A stretch of 64,000 nt of DNA from Lachnospiraceae bacterium (GTDB lineage: Bacteria > Bacillota > Clostridia > Lachnospirales > Lachnospiraceae): positions 248,589 to 312,588 of the forward strand of contig NBBL01000001.1 of assembly GCA_002892395.1 (NCBI GenBank), written 5' to 3'. The position numbers and the translations under genes are program-made. The notes beneath the pieces are model-generated. The model made no database searches and was not told the DNA's origin. It was given only the letters and a program-made list of their open reading frames with translations. This document shows, one piece after another, positions 16,804-25,152 of this stretch (the stretch's first letter is position 1; every line of letters starts with the position of its first letter).

Positions 16804-17525
16804 AAAAGTGTCCGGACATCGCCGATTCCGAGTCTCTGATAGACTTCGAGATATGCGTCCCCCACATTTCCCAGCTTTCTGCGGAAACGGTCGAGATCCA
16901 TCTTTTCATGGGTTTGGCTGTCCCAGAGACGCATACTGTCCGGAGACAGGGTTCCCATCAGCAGCAATTCCTCCTTGTGTCTTCCAAACTCCAGGTAGCA
17001 GTCGATGAGATCAATCCCAATCGAAGCAAAAAATCCGCAGAGGATCTCATTGACGTGAAACGCTGTCTTGATGAGTGTCTCAATCTCCGCCTCCCCGGCG
17101 AGCTTCAATGCAAGGCAGTCGTATCCGTTGATCATCTGATACGACACGCCCTCCCTGTCCAGACGAAGCTCCACCGTCGGAGCCGCCAGAGCATTCCCCT
17201 CCGGAAGTGCTGTCCTGTTCACAAACGAACCTGCGCTGTAGTTCCTTACCACAAGCGCAAAGGGAAGCCTCTCGGCATCCCGCATGAAAGAATCCCGATC
17301 TGTGAGCTCCTCCACAAAGGCTGTCTTGATTCCGTGGGTCTCCAGAAGGCGAAACAGATGTGCGCTCATGCGGTTGCAGACGGCTCCCTTGCCCGGGCAC
17401 GCCTCGCTTCTTCCCTCTCTTGCATCCGAGACAACATCCTGATAAGACCACCACAGCAGAGCGGGATCCTCTGTGCGGTACACGGACGCCGTCCCGTTTT
17501 CTGACACCAGTTCTTTTCTTTCCAT
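16788..17525 (-). CDS. purC: Phosphoribosylaminoimidazole-succinocarboxamide synthase, divergent
   Basis: ATP-dependent joining of CAIR and aspartate to form SAICAR, immediately before PurB in the pathway. 245 residues, typical length. Family landmarks are VYRTEDPALL, GKGAVCNRMSAHLF, VVRNYSAGSFVNR, IDCYLEFGRHKEELLL and LSPDSMRLWD. Several normally conserved stretches differ: the N-terminal GKAK/GKVR-like motif reads NGTA, the usual AFNG segment is absent, and the residues before SPD read MGTL instead of the common DEI. It is intact and sits in the dapA-dapB-purC-purB-purA run, so function is likely but the active site is atypical. Confidence 0.88.
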   Translation of the reverse strand: MERKELVSENGTASVYRTEDPALLWWSYQDVVSDAREGRSEACPGKGAVCNRMSAHLFRLLETHGIKTAFVEELTDRDSFMRDAERLPFALVVRNYSAGSFVNRTALPEGNALAAPTVELRLDREGVSYQMINGYDCLALKLAGEAEIETLIKTAFHVNEILCGFFASIGIDLIDCYLEFGRHKEELLLMGTLSPDSMRLWDSQTHEKMDLDRFRRKLGNVGDAYLEVYQRLGIGDVRTLLKKEA

Positions 17526-17543
17526 CCTGTTCTGTCCTCATTC

Positions 17544-18314
17544 TCAGCGAAGCACGTCGCCGATCACATCCGTCATGTGGTAATATCCCGGACGCTTGCC
17601 TGCGAGAAACTCCGCCGCAGCCAGTGCGCCCTGTGCCCAGATTTTCCGGGAATAAGCGGTGTGGCTGATCGTAAGCACCTCGTCCTCTCCTGCAAATATC
17701 ACATCGTGATCCCCCGGAATGGTTCCGCCGCGGACAGAGGAAATTCCGATTTCCTTCGGGTCCCGCGCCTCATGGCGCTCTGCCCTTCCGTAACAATAGT
17801 GATAGGAACCGCCGCAGACTGCATTGACTGCATCTGCAATGGCAAGCGCAGTCCCGCTGGGCGCATCCACCTTGCGGCGATGGTGCTTCTCCACGATTTC
17901 CATGTCATATCCCTTGTCTGCCAGCACCCTCGCCGCATCGGCTGCCAGCTTCATCATGAGATTAACTCCCAGTGCCATGTTGGCACTCCTTAAAAGCGCT
18001 GCGGATTTGGACACCTCCTCCAGTTTTTTCTGCTGCTCCATGGTAAGCCCCGTTGTGCAGATAACCGCCGGTATTTTTGTCTCCGCAACAAAATGAACCA
18101 CGTCATCCACTGCCCGCGCAGTCGAGAAATCAATGATGACATCCGCTGCAATGGCTTTGCACTCCGCCATTGTCTCGTAAACCGGGTAGTCAAAGCTCTG
18201 ATTCGTGTCGAGATCGACGCCCGCGACGATCTTCATATCGTCCCGGACTGCCGCCGTCTCGCTTATCATCCTTCCCATATGACCATTACAGCCGTGCAAA
18301 ATAATCGTAATCAC
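17544..18314 (-). CDS. dapB: 4-hydroxy-tetrahydrodipicolinate reductase
   Basis: Second step of the lysine/diaminopimelate branch, NAD(P)H-dependent. 256 residues. The nucleotide-binding start ITIILHGCNGHMGRMI and the catalytic EKHHRRKVDAPSGTAL segment are clear, and VIIDFSTARAV and CTTGLT are typical. Its ATG overlaps the dapA stop (ATGA). Together with dapA, and asd and lysC elsewhere in the window, it supplies lysine and peptidoglycan precursors. Confidence 0.97.
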   Translation of the reverse strand: MITIILHGCNGHMGRMISETAAVRDDMKIVAGVDLDTNQSFDYPVYETMAECKAIAADVIIDFSTARAVDDVVHFVAETKIPAVICTTGLTMEQQKKLEEVSKSAALLRSANMALGVNLMMKLAADAARVLADKGYDMEIVEKHHRRKVDAPSGTALAIADAVNAVCGGSYHYCYGRAERHEARDPKEIGISSVRGGTIPGDHDVIFAGEDEVLTISHTAYSRKIWAQGALAAAEFLAGKRPGYYHMTDVIGDVLR

Positions 18315-19198
18315 AGAATTCCGTACTCCTTCATTGCTGCCTTCAACGAGCGCACATGCTCCTCCTCCATCTCACAAAGCGGAAGTCTGAGGGGCCCCAC
18401 CTTCTTTCCCATCAGATTCATCGCGGTCTTGACCGGAATCGGATTGACGTCGATAAAGAGCTGATGAATCAGTTCCTCTGCCTCAATCTGCATTGCCGCC
18501 GCCTTCTTGACATCCCCATCCAGCATCGCGCGACAGAGCTCATGGGTCTTTCGAGGCGCGACGCCCGCCAACACGGAAATCACACCCTTTCCACCGAGGG
18601 CCATAATCGGCACAATCTGGTCATCATTCCCTGAGTAGAGATCAATTGGCGTTCCGTCCAGCTGCGCCAGAAGGCGCAGAATGTTCGTAAAGTTCCCGCT
18701 GGCCTCCTTCACCCCCACAATGTTGTCCACGTGCTTCACGAGATAGGCAATCGTCTCCGGCTGAATGGTGACCCCGGTCCTTCCCGGAATGTTGTAGAGC
18801 AGCATGGGAATCGCAATGGCCTTTGCCACTTCGGTAAAGTGACGGATCAATCCGCGCTGCGTGGATTTATTGTAGTAAGGGGAAACTACCAGAACACCGT
18901 CCGCTCCGCAGCGCTGTGCTTCCACTGACATGTACACGGCGCTGTCTGTCGCATTGCTCCCTGTCCCTGCAACCACCGGGATTCTCCCATGTACAATTTC
19001 GCAGCTCCGGCGTATTACCTCAATGTGCTCGTCATACGAAAGGGTGGAGGGTTCTCCGGTCGTCCCGCAGATAATGACGGCATCCGTCCCCTCGGCAATC
19101 TGTTCCTCCAAAATCTCTTCCAGCTTATCATAGTTCACGCTGAAGTCATCATGCATCGGCGTGATCAAGGCGACACCCGAACCTTCAAAAATGGCCAT
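18311..19198 (-). CDS. dapA: 4-hydroxy-tetrahydrodipicolinate synthase
   Basis: Condenses pyruvate with aspartate semialdehyde. 295 residues, (beta/alpha)8 fold. CGTTGEPSTL is the substrate-binding signature, YNIPGRTGV carries the catalytic Tyr, and the Schiff-base Lys lies in NIVGVKEASGN. I prefer the ATG at 19198, with GGAGG 6 nt upstream, over one two codons earlier. Coupled to dapB by ATGA overlap. Confidence 0.97.
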   Translation of the reverse strand: MAIFEGSGVALITPMHDDFSVNYDKLEEILEEQIAEGTDAVIICGTTGEPSTLSYDEHIEVIRRSCEIVHGRIPVVAGTGSNATDSAVYMSVEAQRCGADGVLVVSPYYNKSTQRGLIRHFTEVAKAIAIPMLLYNIPGRTGVTIQPETIAYLVKHVDNIVGVKEASGNFTNILRLLAQLDGTPIDLYSGNDDQIVPIMALGGKGVISVLAGVAPRKTHELCRAMLDGDVKKAAAMQIEAEELIHQLFIDVNPIPVKTAMNLMGKKVGPLRLPLCEMEEEHVRSLKAAMKEYGIL

Positions 19199-19210
19199 AC
19201 ACATCCTCCG

Positions 19211-19711
19211 TCAGTCAGGAAATCTGCTCTCTATACAGGATACACAATCCACATTTTCTTTCAATTCCTCCGGAAACACCCGTCCGGTGATCACCAATGC
19301 CATGCCCGAAGGGCGCGCCTCAATCAGCTGTTTCAGCTCCTTTACCGGAAGCAGTCCAAGATTCGTAAGCCCCAGGAGTTCATCCAGAATCAGCAGATCG
19401 CAGCTCTCCGTTGCCATCACCTTCCTGGCAAAGCCGATCCCGTTTTTGATCTCCACCAGCGCCTCCTGCTTCTTCTCCTCCGAAAGCTCCGTAAACACGC
19501 CATCGTAGGTTTCAAAGCTGAAGGCCTTCATTTCCGGCTCCAGTCTTTTCAGCACCCGCATAAGGCTTTCGTTGGCCCTTCCCTTCAAAAACCGAATCCA
19601 TGTCACAGTCCTTCCGTCGGCAAGGGCCTTGATTCCCTCTCCGATCGCAGCGCTTGTTTTTCCTGATCCCCCGCCGCAAATGACCATAACCTTCGCCTCG
19701 GATCCGCTCAT
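19211..19711 (-). CDS. Corrinoid adenosyltransferase-like ATPase (BtuR/CobO/CobA family)
   Basis: A 166-residue P-loop protein of the family that adenosylates cob(I)alamin or cobyrinate. The glycine loop reads GGGSGKTSAAIGEGIKAL, slightly different from the usual GnGKGKTTAA. The Walker B-like DLLILDELLGLTNLGLL and ALVITGRVFPEEL match the family order. The usual final segment after the last helix is short. The ATG at 19711 has a nearby AAGGAGGGC. It sits between a hexapeptide protein and dapA, away from the cbi genes at the window's right end; the substrate may be something other than cobalamin. Confidence 0.75.
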   Translation of the reverse strand: MSGSEAKVMVICGGGSGKTSAAIGEGIKALADGRTVTWIRFLKGRANESLMRVLKRLEPEMKAFSFETYDGVFTELSEEKKQEALVEIKNGIGFARKVMATESCDLLILDELLGLTNLGLLPVKELKQLIEARPSGMALVITGRVFPEELKENVDCVSCIESRFPD

Positions 19712-19736
19712 CGAAATAAGCCCTCCTTCAATCCGG

Positions 19737-20453
19737 TTATCGTAACACAGTTGTCCTTGAATTGCAAGAAATCCCGCACGTGTCCTCCCTTCGCACAATG
19801 TGCTTCGCATCCTTATAAATGGAATCGGCGGGAACCGTCCCCCGCACACTGCTTAGGGGATAAATATTCGTATGTCTTCCCACCACGGTTCCGGGATTCA
19901 GCACGGAACCGCACCCCACCTCGACGCCGTCCGCAAGGAGTGCGCCGATTTTCCGGAGCCCGGTTTCCACCTCCCCGTCGTCTGCGTGAATCAGAATGTT
20001 CTTGCGGTCACTCTTGATGTTGCTGGTGACAGCCCCTGCTCCCATGTGACTCCGATACCCGAGAATGGAATCGCCGATATAGTTGTAATGCGGCGTTTCC
20101 ACGTGATCGAACAGGATACTGTTCTTAAACTCACAGGAATTCCCTGCAACGGAATCCCGTCCGATGATGACATTCCCCCGGAAAAAGGCGCATTGCCGAA
20201 CCTCGACCCCCTCACAGAGAATCAGCGGTCCCAAAAGACTCGCAGTAGGCGGAATCTTCACCGAGCGGTGAATCCAGATATCCGCTCCAATCTGCTCGTA
20301 TTCCTCCTTGGAAAGCTCCGGTCCGATCTGTCTGATGAAGTCGCCGATTTCCGGAAGTACCTCCCACGGATATTCCTTCTGTCTCAACAGTTCTGCGGCA
20401 ATGGAACGCGCAAGATCATAAAGTGCTTTCGTTTTCAGTTCCTCTCGTTTCAT
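19737..20453 (-). CDS. Left-handed beta-helix (hexapeptide repeat) protein, GlmU-like
   Basis: A 238-residue protein with hexapeptide repeats from about residue 75 to 215 (for example GPLILCEGVEVRQCAFFRGNV and NSILFDHVETPHYNYIGDSI). This resembles the C-terminal acyltransferase half of GlmU, and such proteins are often labelled UDP-N-acetylglucosamine pyrophosphorylase. No nucleotidyltransferase domain is present, so that reaction is unlikely. The N-terminal 70 residues are helical. The ATG at 20453 follows GGGAGCAGGG. Acyl acceptor unknown. Confidence 0.8.
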   Translation of the reverse strand: MKREELKTKALYDLARSIAAELLRQKEYPWEVLPEIGDFIRQIGPELSKEEYEQIGADIWIHRSVKIPPTASLLGPLILCEGVEVRQCAFFRGNVIIGRDSVAGNSCEFKNSILFDHVETPHYNYIGDSILGYRSHMGAGAVTSNIKSDRKNILIHADDGEVETGLRKIGALLADGVEVGCGSVLNPGTVVGRHTNIYPLSSVRGTVPADSIYKDAKHIVRREDTCGISCNSRTTVLR

Positions 20454-20506
20454 AACACCCTGCTCCCTTCCCACCGGCAGCCGTTTTCCCCGGACTGCTT
20501 GCCTTT

Positions 20507-22693
20507 TCATCCCGTCTCGGCGGTGCTCACTTGGTTTTTCCTCCGCAGGCCTGTTCGGTCTCCGGTCTTCTTTTCCTTGACTGCGCCGCTCCCTTTTTTT
20601 CGCCCTGCTCCGGACGCCGCGCCTGCCGGGTAAAACGTTCGACTCTTTTCAAAGGCTTCCCGGAGACGGTACCCTGCATTCATCCGCTTCACCTGTTCAA
20701 TGCGGCGCGCAACAAAGTCTCGGAGTTTCTCCATATAGGCTTCCGGGGTAATGCTTCCCTCGGAGACATACGTAAGCCCCTTCTCCCAGCTGGCGGTGAG
20801 CTCCGGGTTTAAAAGCTGCCGCATCGACAGCTCCACCGTCTCAAAAATCATCTCGCCAAGCTGAGTCGGCGTGATAATCTGCGTCCGTCCGTTCAAAGCA
20901 AGGTAGCGATTGTTGACCAGCTTCTTCAGAATTTCGGCCCTCGTGGCGCTGGTTCCGATGCCGGAGCCTTTGATCTGGCTCCTCAGCTCCTCATCCTCGA
21001 TCAGCTGTCCGGCATTTTCCATGGCAAGGATCATGGAGCCGGAGCTGTAGCGCTTCGGAGGAGCTGTCTCTCCCTCCTTGATCCGGTATCCTCTGACGGC
21101 AAATACACTTCCCTTTCGAAGCGCAGAAAGCATGGTGCGAAGCGCAGGATCGTCGGCGTCTCTGCTCTGGGATTCCTCGGATCCCGTTTCCCCATCTTCC
21201 TTTTCCTGCTTCCCTTCTCCGCCTTCCGGCTCTGCTCCGCGCTCCGGCCCCACGGCAGCTTCCCTGCTTGGTTCCGTCGGCCTCCGCCCTGCGACCTTCT
21301 GCCAGCCTTCCTCCCGGCAATACCGAAAGGAGACAAAGAACCTCTCTTTCCCCAGTGCCAGCTCAAGACTCTGCTTTTCAAACACAGCCGGCGGATAGAA
21401 AATCGCAAGAAAGCGCCGACATATCATCTCATACACATTCCGTGAAAGCGGCTTCAGCGTGCGTAACGCCCCAAGCCCCTGACCGGTGGGAATGATGGCA
21501 TAGTGATCCGTGATCTGCCCGTCATCGGTATAACGGGATTTTGCAATCCCCCGATAGGCCCCCTCCGCCATCACCTGCTCTGCAAAGAATGCAACAGTCG
21601 GAACGTTCCTCAGACCGGAAATATTTCTCTGAATTTCCTTGGCCACTGCTGTGGACAGCACGCGGGCGTCCGTTCTGGGATACGTGACCAGTTTCTTCTC
21701 GTAGAGCTCCTGCACAAGCTTCAACGTCTCATCCGGGCTTATCTTGAATCGCCTGGAGCAGTCATTCTGCAGCTCTGCAAGATTGTAGAGCAACGGAGGC
21801 TTCTTCACCTCCTTCTTTTTTTCATTCTTGATAAGCACCGCTTCCTGCGGCGTAAGGCTCGAAAGCTGTCCGATCAACGCTTCGGCGTCTTCTTTCCTTC
21901 GGAACCCGTTTTCCTTATAAAGCTTCGGAGACTGCGCATAAAGGGACTGCTCACAGCTCCTCCACTCGGCCTCCACGCTTTGCCCGCCCCGTTCAAAGCG
22001 GCCCAGCACACGGTAAAAGGGTGTCTTTTCGAACTCGCGGATTTCCCGCTCCCTGCGGACGACCATTCCGAGCACACAGGTCATCACCCGACCGACACTC
22101 ACCACCGTGTGATCCCGCTTTAGAAACGCGGAGAGCACTCCCCCGTAGCGCAGCGTCAACGCCCGGGAGAAGTTGATGCCCATGAGATAATCCTCCTGCG
22201 CGCGCAGATAGGCGGCCGCGCTCAGATTGTCATAAGCGCTCCAGTCCTTTGCCTCCCGGATGCCGCGGAGAATCTCCTCCTCCGTCTGAGAATCGATCCA
22301 GACGCGCTTTCTTGTTTTACCGGTCACCCCTGCCATCTGATCCACCAGACGGTAAATATACTCTCCCTCCCGCCCGGAATCCGTGCAGATGTAAATGGTG
22401 TCAATATCCTCTCTGGTCAGCTGTCTTTTTACAATCTCAAACTGCGCCTTTACCTCCGGAATGACCTGGTAGAGAAAATGCTCCGGAAGAAACGGAAGTG
22501 CATCCAGATTCCAGCGACGCAGCGATGCATCGTATTGTTCGGGATAGCTCATGGTGACCAGATGTCCCACGCACCAGGTCACAACCGTATCCTCATTTTC
22601 CAGAAATCCGTTCCGGTTTCTTCCGTTTACCTTCAGAACCCGGGCAAATTCCTGCGCGACACTGGGCTTCTCTGCAATCAATAATCGTTTCAG
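20507..22693 (-). CDS. topB: DNA topoisomerase III, probable CTG start
   Basis: Type IA topoisomerase of about 728 residues that passes single strands and resolves recombination intermediates. The TOPRIM domain begins LLIAEKPSVAQEFARVLK and includes CTDSGREGEYIYR. The nicking Tyr is in KLVTYPRTDARVL, and GIGTSATRAEILKKL is typical. The tail is basic (RKKGSGAVKEKKTGDRTGLRRK), and a charged insert follows about residue 450. There is no ATG or GTG. CTG at 22693 has GAGGGGG 7 nt upstream and restores the family N-terminus (M)KRLLIAEKPS; TTG at 22681 lacks a ribosome site. CTG overlaps the galM stop. Confidence 0.93.
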   Translation of the reverse strand: MKRLLIAEKPSVAQEFARVLKVNGRNRNGFLENEDTVVTWCVGHLVTMSYPEQYDASLRRWNLDALPFLPEHFLYQVIPEVKAQFEIVKRQLTREDIDTIYICTDSGREGEYIYRLVDQMAGVTGKTRKRVWIDSQTEEEILRGIREAKDWSAYDNLSAAAYLRAQEDYLMGINFSRALTLRYGGVLSAFLKRDHTVVSVGRVMTCVLGMVVRREREIREFEKTPFYRVLGRFERGGQSVEAEWRSCEQSLYAQSPKLYKENGFRRKEDAEALIGQLSSLTPQEAVLIKNEKKKEVKKPPLLYNLAELQNDCSRRFKISPDETLKLVQELYEKKLVTYPRTDARVLSTAVAKEIQRNISGLRNVPTVAFFAEQVMAEGAYRGIAKSRYTDDGQITDHYAIIPTGQGLGALRTLKPLSRNVYEMICRRFLAIFYPPAVFEKQSLELALGKERFFVSFRYCREEGWQKVAGRRPTEPSREAAVGPERGAEPEGGEGKQEKEDGETGSEESQSRDADDPALRTMLSALRKGSVFAVRGYRIKEGETAPPKRYSSGSMILAMENAGQLIEDEELRSQIKGSGIGTSATRAEILKKLVNNRYLALNGRTQIITPTQLGEMIFETVELSMRQLLNPELTASWEKGLTYVSEGSITPEAYMEKLRDFVARRIEQVKRMNAGYRLREAFEKSRTFYPAGAASGAGRKKGSGAVKEKKTGDRTGLRRKNQVSTAETG

Positions 22694-23775
22694 TCCGCTT
22701 CCCCCTCATCCATTCCCGATATAAACTGGTACACTGTAAAGTGGTGATATTCCTCACCTGCCCGGAAAACCGCCTGCTTCCATTCCGGATGATGAACCGC
22801 ATCCGGAAAATACTGGGTCTCCAGGCAGTAGCCGGCGCGAAAGCCATAGCTTACATCTCCCTTTCCCAGCGCCTGATTCTCTCCCAGAAAATTTCCCGTG
22901 TAGAACTGAATACCCGGCAGATCGGTGTAAACCTTCAGCATCCTCCCGCTCTCCGGATCCTTTACCCGGGCGGCCAGCCGCAGGGTTCCGTCGAAGCCGT
23001 TGATTACATAATTATGGTCAAAGCCTCCTGCAATGGTAAGCTGCTCCTCCGGCGCTTCGATATCCTGCCCGATCGGCTTGTTCCATGTGAAATCCAGCGC
23101 CGTTCCTGCGGTCTCCCTGAGTTCTCCCGTGGGAATCAGCCACGGATCCACCGGTGTGAAGCGGTCTGCATTAATCCAGACCTCCTGCCCCAGGATGTCT
23201 CCCGCCCCGTGGCCCTTCAAATTAAAATACGCGTGATTTGTCGGATTGATGATTGTCGTTTCATCAGACACTGCGCGGTACTCGATCATGACAGAATCCG
23301 TGTCTGTCAGCGTGTAGGACACGGTAAACTCCAGATTTCCGGGATATCCCTGCTTCCCGCTCTCTGACTTCAGATGAAAACAAACCCGGCTCCCCAGCTT
23401 GGATTCCTCCGTCTCCGCCTGAAACAGCTCGCCGCCAAAAAAATTCGGACCGGAATGAAGATTGTTCCGATTGTTGTCATTCTTCTCCAGCCGAATTTCT
23501 TTTCCATCCAGCCGGAAGCTTCCCCCTGCGATCCGGTTGGCATTTCGACCGACGCAGGCTCCCAGAAACCCATGGTTGTCTGCATAGTACTGGGGATGGT
23601 CATACCCCAGAAGAACGTCGCCGGGCTCTCCCGTGCGGTCCTGCACCGTCATGGAAACCCACGCAGCTCCCATGTCGGTAAAGGATGCCTCCGTCCCGTT
23701 TGCATTGGTCAGAGTAAAAAGCTGCGCACTTCTTCCGTCGCGCAGCGTCCCGAAGGTTCGAATCTTGATTGCCAT
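22690..23775 (-). CDS. galM: Aldose 1-epimerase (mutarotase)
   Basis: Interconverts alpha and beta anomers of galactose or related sugars. 361 residues. NNRNNLHSGPNFFG, NPTNHAYFNLKGHG and GFDHNYVINGF carry the expected His and Asp residues. The C-terminal YCLETQYFPDAVHH is also conserved. GGAGGAG sets the ATG at 23775; the frame opens four codons earlier. The upstream sequence holds both an asd terminator and an overlapping promoter. It heads a run with topB, the hexapeptide gene, the adenosyltransferase-like gene, dapA, dapB and purC. Confidence 0.95.
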   Translation of the reverse strand: MAIKIRTFGTLRDGRSAQLFTLTNANGTEASFTDMGAAWVSMTVQDRTGEPGDVLLGYDHPQYYADNHGFLGACVGRNANRIAGGSFRLDGKEIRLEKNDNNRNNLHSGPNFFGGELFQAETEESKLGSRVCFHLKSESGKQGYPGNLEFTVSYTLTDTDSVMIEYRAVSDETTIINPTNHAYFNLKGHGAGDILGQEVWINADRFTPVDPWLIPTGELRETAGTALDFTWNKPIGQDIEAPEEQLTIAGGFDHNYVINGFDGTLRLAARVKDPESGRMLKVYTDLPGIQFYTGNFLGENQALGKGDVSYGFRAGYCLETQYFPDAVHHPEWKQAVFRAGEEYHHFTVYQFISGMDEGEAD

Positions 23776-23785
23776 AGGCTCCTCC

Positions 23786-23819
23786 AAAAAAAGACGAAGC
23801 AGATTTCTCTCCTTCGTCT
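23786..23819 (-). terminator. asd terminator next to the galM ribosome site
   Basis: Eight-bp stem AGACGAAG (23792-23799) with CTTCGTCT (23812-23819), followed on the minus strand by seven T. The galM ribosome site GGAGG begins directly after the T run. Confidence 0.8.
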
Positions 23820-23825
23820 AATATA
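23820..23825 (-). promoter_or_regulatory. Probable extended -10 for galM
   Basis: Minus-strand TGGTATATT forms an extended -10 (TATATT). The predicted transcription start would fall inside the terminator stem, so galM mRNA would not contain the full hairpin. The -35 (TTTTTA) is weak. Confidence 0.5.
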
Positions 23826-23924
23826 CCACGATATTCGATTTTTAAAAACCTGAGTCCGACTTTTTCTGCCGGGAATGCACATCACCCCCGGAGCGCCGAA
23901 GGGCGAAGCCGAAGGTTTCTTGGA

Positions 23925-25028
23925 TCAGCGTCCTGCTTCCTTCGGCTCAATGTAGGAAAGCGCGGTCAGTGTCTCTGCGCAGAGAACCGCGCCCCCTGCC
24001 GCACCGCGCACCGTGTTGTGGGAGAGACCCACAAATTTCCAGTCATAAACGCTGTCCTCCCGCAAGCGGCCGACGGAAATTCCCATGCCGTTCTCAAGGT
24101 TCACATCCTCTCTGACCTGCGGGCGATTTTCCTCCCTCAGGTAGCGGATGAACTGCTTCGGCGCACTGGGAAGCTCCAGCCTCTGCGGAAGTCCCGCATA
24201 TTCCTCCAGCGCCCGGATGAGTGTCTCCCGATCCGTTTTTTTCCTCAGCTTCACAAAAACCGCCGCCGTATGGCCATCCAATACCGGAACCCGAATGCAC
24301 TGGCAGCTGATCTTCGGCGTCAGTGCAGGAACGATCTCACCATGTTCGATCCGTCCGTAGAGCTTCAAGGGCTCCTTTTCACTCTTTTCCTCTTCTCCGC
24401 CAATGTATGGGATGATATTGCTCTTCATTTCCGGCCAATCCGAAAAATTCTTGCCTGCGCCGGAAATGGCCTGATAGGTTGTGGCAATCACCTCATAGGG
24501 CTCAAATTCCTTCCATGCGGCCAGTACCGGCGCATAGCTCTGAATTGAGCAGTTCGGCTTGACCGCAATAAAGCCGCGTCTGGTCCCCAGACGCTTTCGT
24601 TGATCCCGAATAATCTCAAAGTGCTGGGGATTGATCTCCGGTATGACCATGGGAACATCCGGCGTCCAGCGGTGCGCACTGTTGTTGGAGACAACGGGGG
24701 TCTCCCGTCTGGCGTATGCCTCCTCCAGCCCACGAATCTCCTCCTTCGTCATGTCAACCGCAGAGAAGCAGAAATCCACCTGTTGGGAAATGGCGTCCAC
24801 CTCATTGACATTTCTCACCTGCATGGCTTGATATCGTCCGGGCATGGGCGTTTCCAGCTTCCAGCGCCCTCCGACTGCCTCTTCGTATGTCTTTCCTGCA
24901 CTCCTCGGGCTCGCAGCCAGCACCGACACCTCAAACCAGGGGTGCTCCTCCAGCAGTGTGAGAAAACGCTGTCCCACCATGCCGGTGGCGCCGAGCACTG
25001 CAACCTTCAATTTTCGATCTAATTTCAT
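23925..25028 (-). CDS. asd: Aspartate-semialdehyde dehydrogenase
   Basis: NADPH-dependent reduction of aspartyl phosphate to aspartate semialdehyde, the branch point for lysine, threonine and methionine. 367 residues, of the longer type shared with archaea and fungi. VAVLGATGMVGQRFL binds the cofactor; the nucleophile Cys is in VKPNCSIQSYAPVL. GGAGGAAG precedes the ATG at 25028; five codons of open frame lie upstream. Own promoter at 25062-25090 and terminator at 23786-23819, so it is probably monocistronic. Confidence 0.96.
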   Translation of the reverse strand: MKLDRKLKVAVLGATGMVGQRFLTLLEEHPWFEVSVLAASPRSAGKTYEEAVGGRWKLETPMPGRYQAMQVRNVNEVDAISQQVDFCFSAVDMTKEEIRGLEEAYARRETPVVSNNSAHRWTPDVPMVIPEINPQHFEIIRDQRKRLGTRRGFIAVKPNCSIQSYAPVLAAWKEFEPYEVIATTYQAISGAGKNFSDWPEMKSNIIPYIGGEEEKSEKEPLKLYGRIEHGEIVPALTPKISCQCIRVPVLDGHTAAVFVKLRKKTDRETLIRALEEYAGLPQRLELPSAPKQFIRYLREENRPQVREDVNLENGMGISVGRLREDSVYDWKFVGLSHNTVRGAAGGAVLCAETLTALSYIEPKEAGR

Positions 25029-25061
25029 CTCTGCTTCCTCCAAGCCTTATTTACATGCCAT

Positions 25062-25090
25062 ATCATACCCTTGGCTCCCTGAGAATGCAA
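25062..25090 (-). promoter_or_regulatory. Promoter of asd
   Basis: Minus-strand TTGCAT at 25085-25090, 17-nt spacer, TATGAT at 25062-25067, about 30 nt before the asd start codon. Confidence 0.65.
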
Positions 25091-25152
25091 GCGCCATTTT
25101 CTGTAATGCGAACATTTGTTTTTTTCACAAAGACACCCATTCTCTCCGAAGG

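Noticed and set aside
16788-17525. purC as a pseudogene
   Set aside because: The frame is complete, of normal length, and most family landmarks remain.
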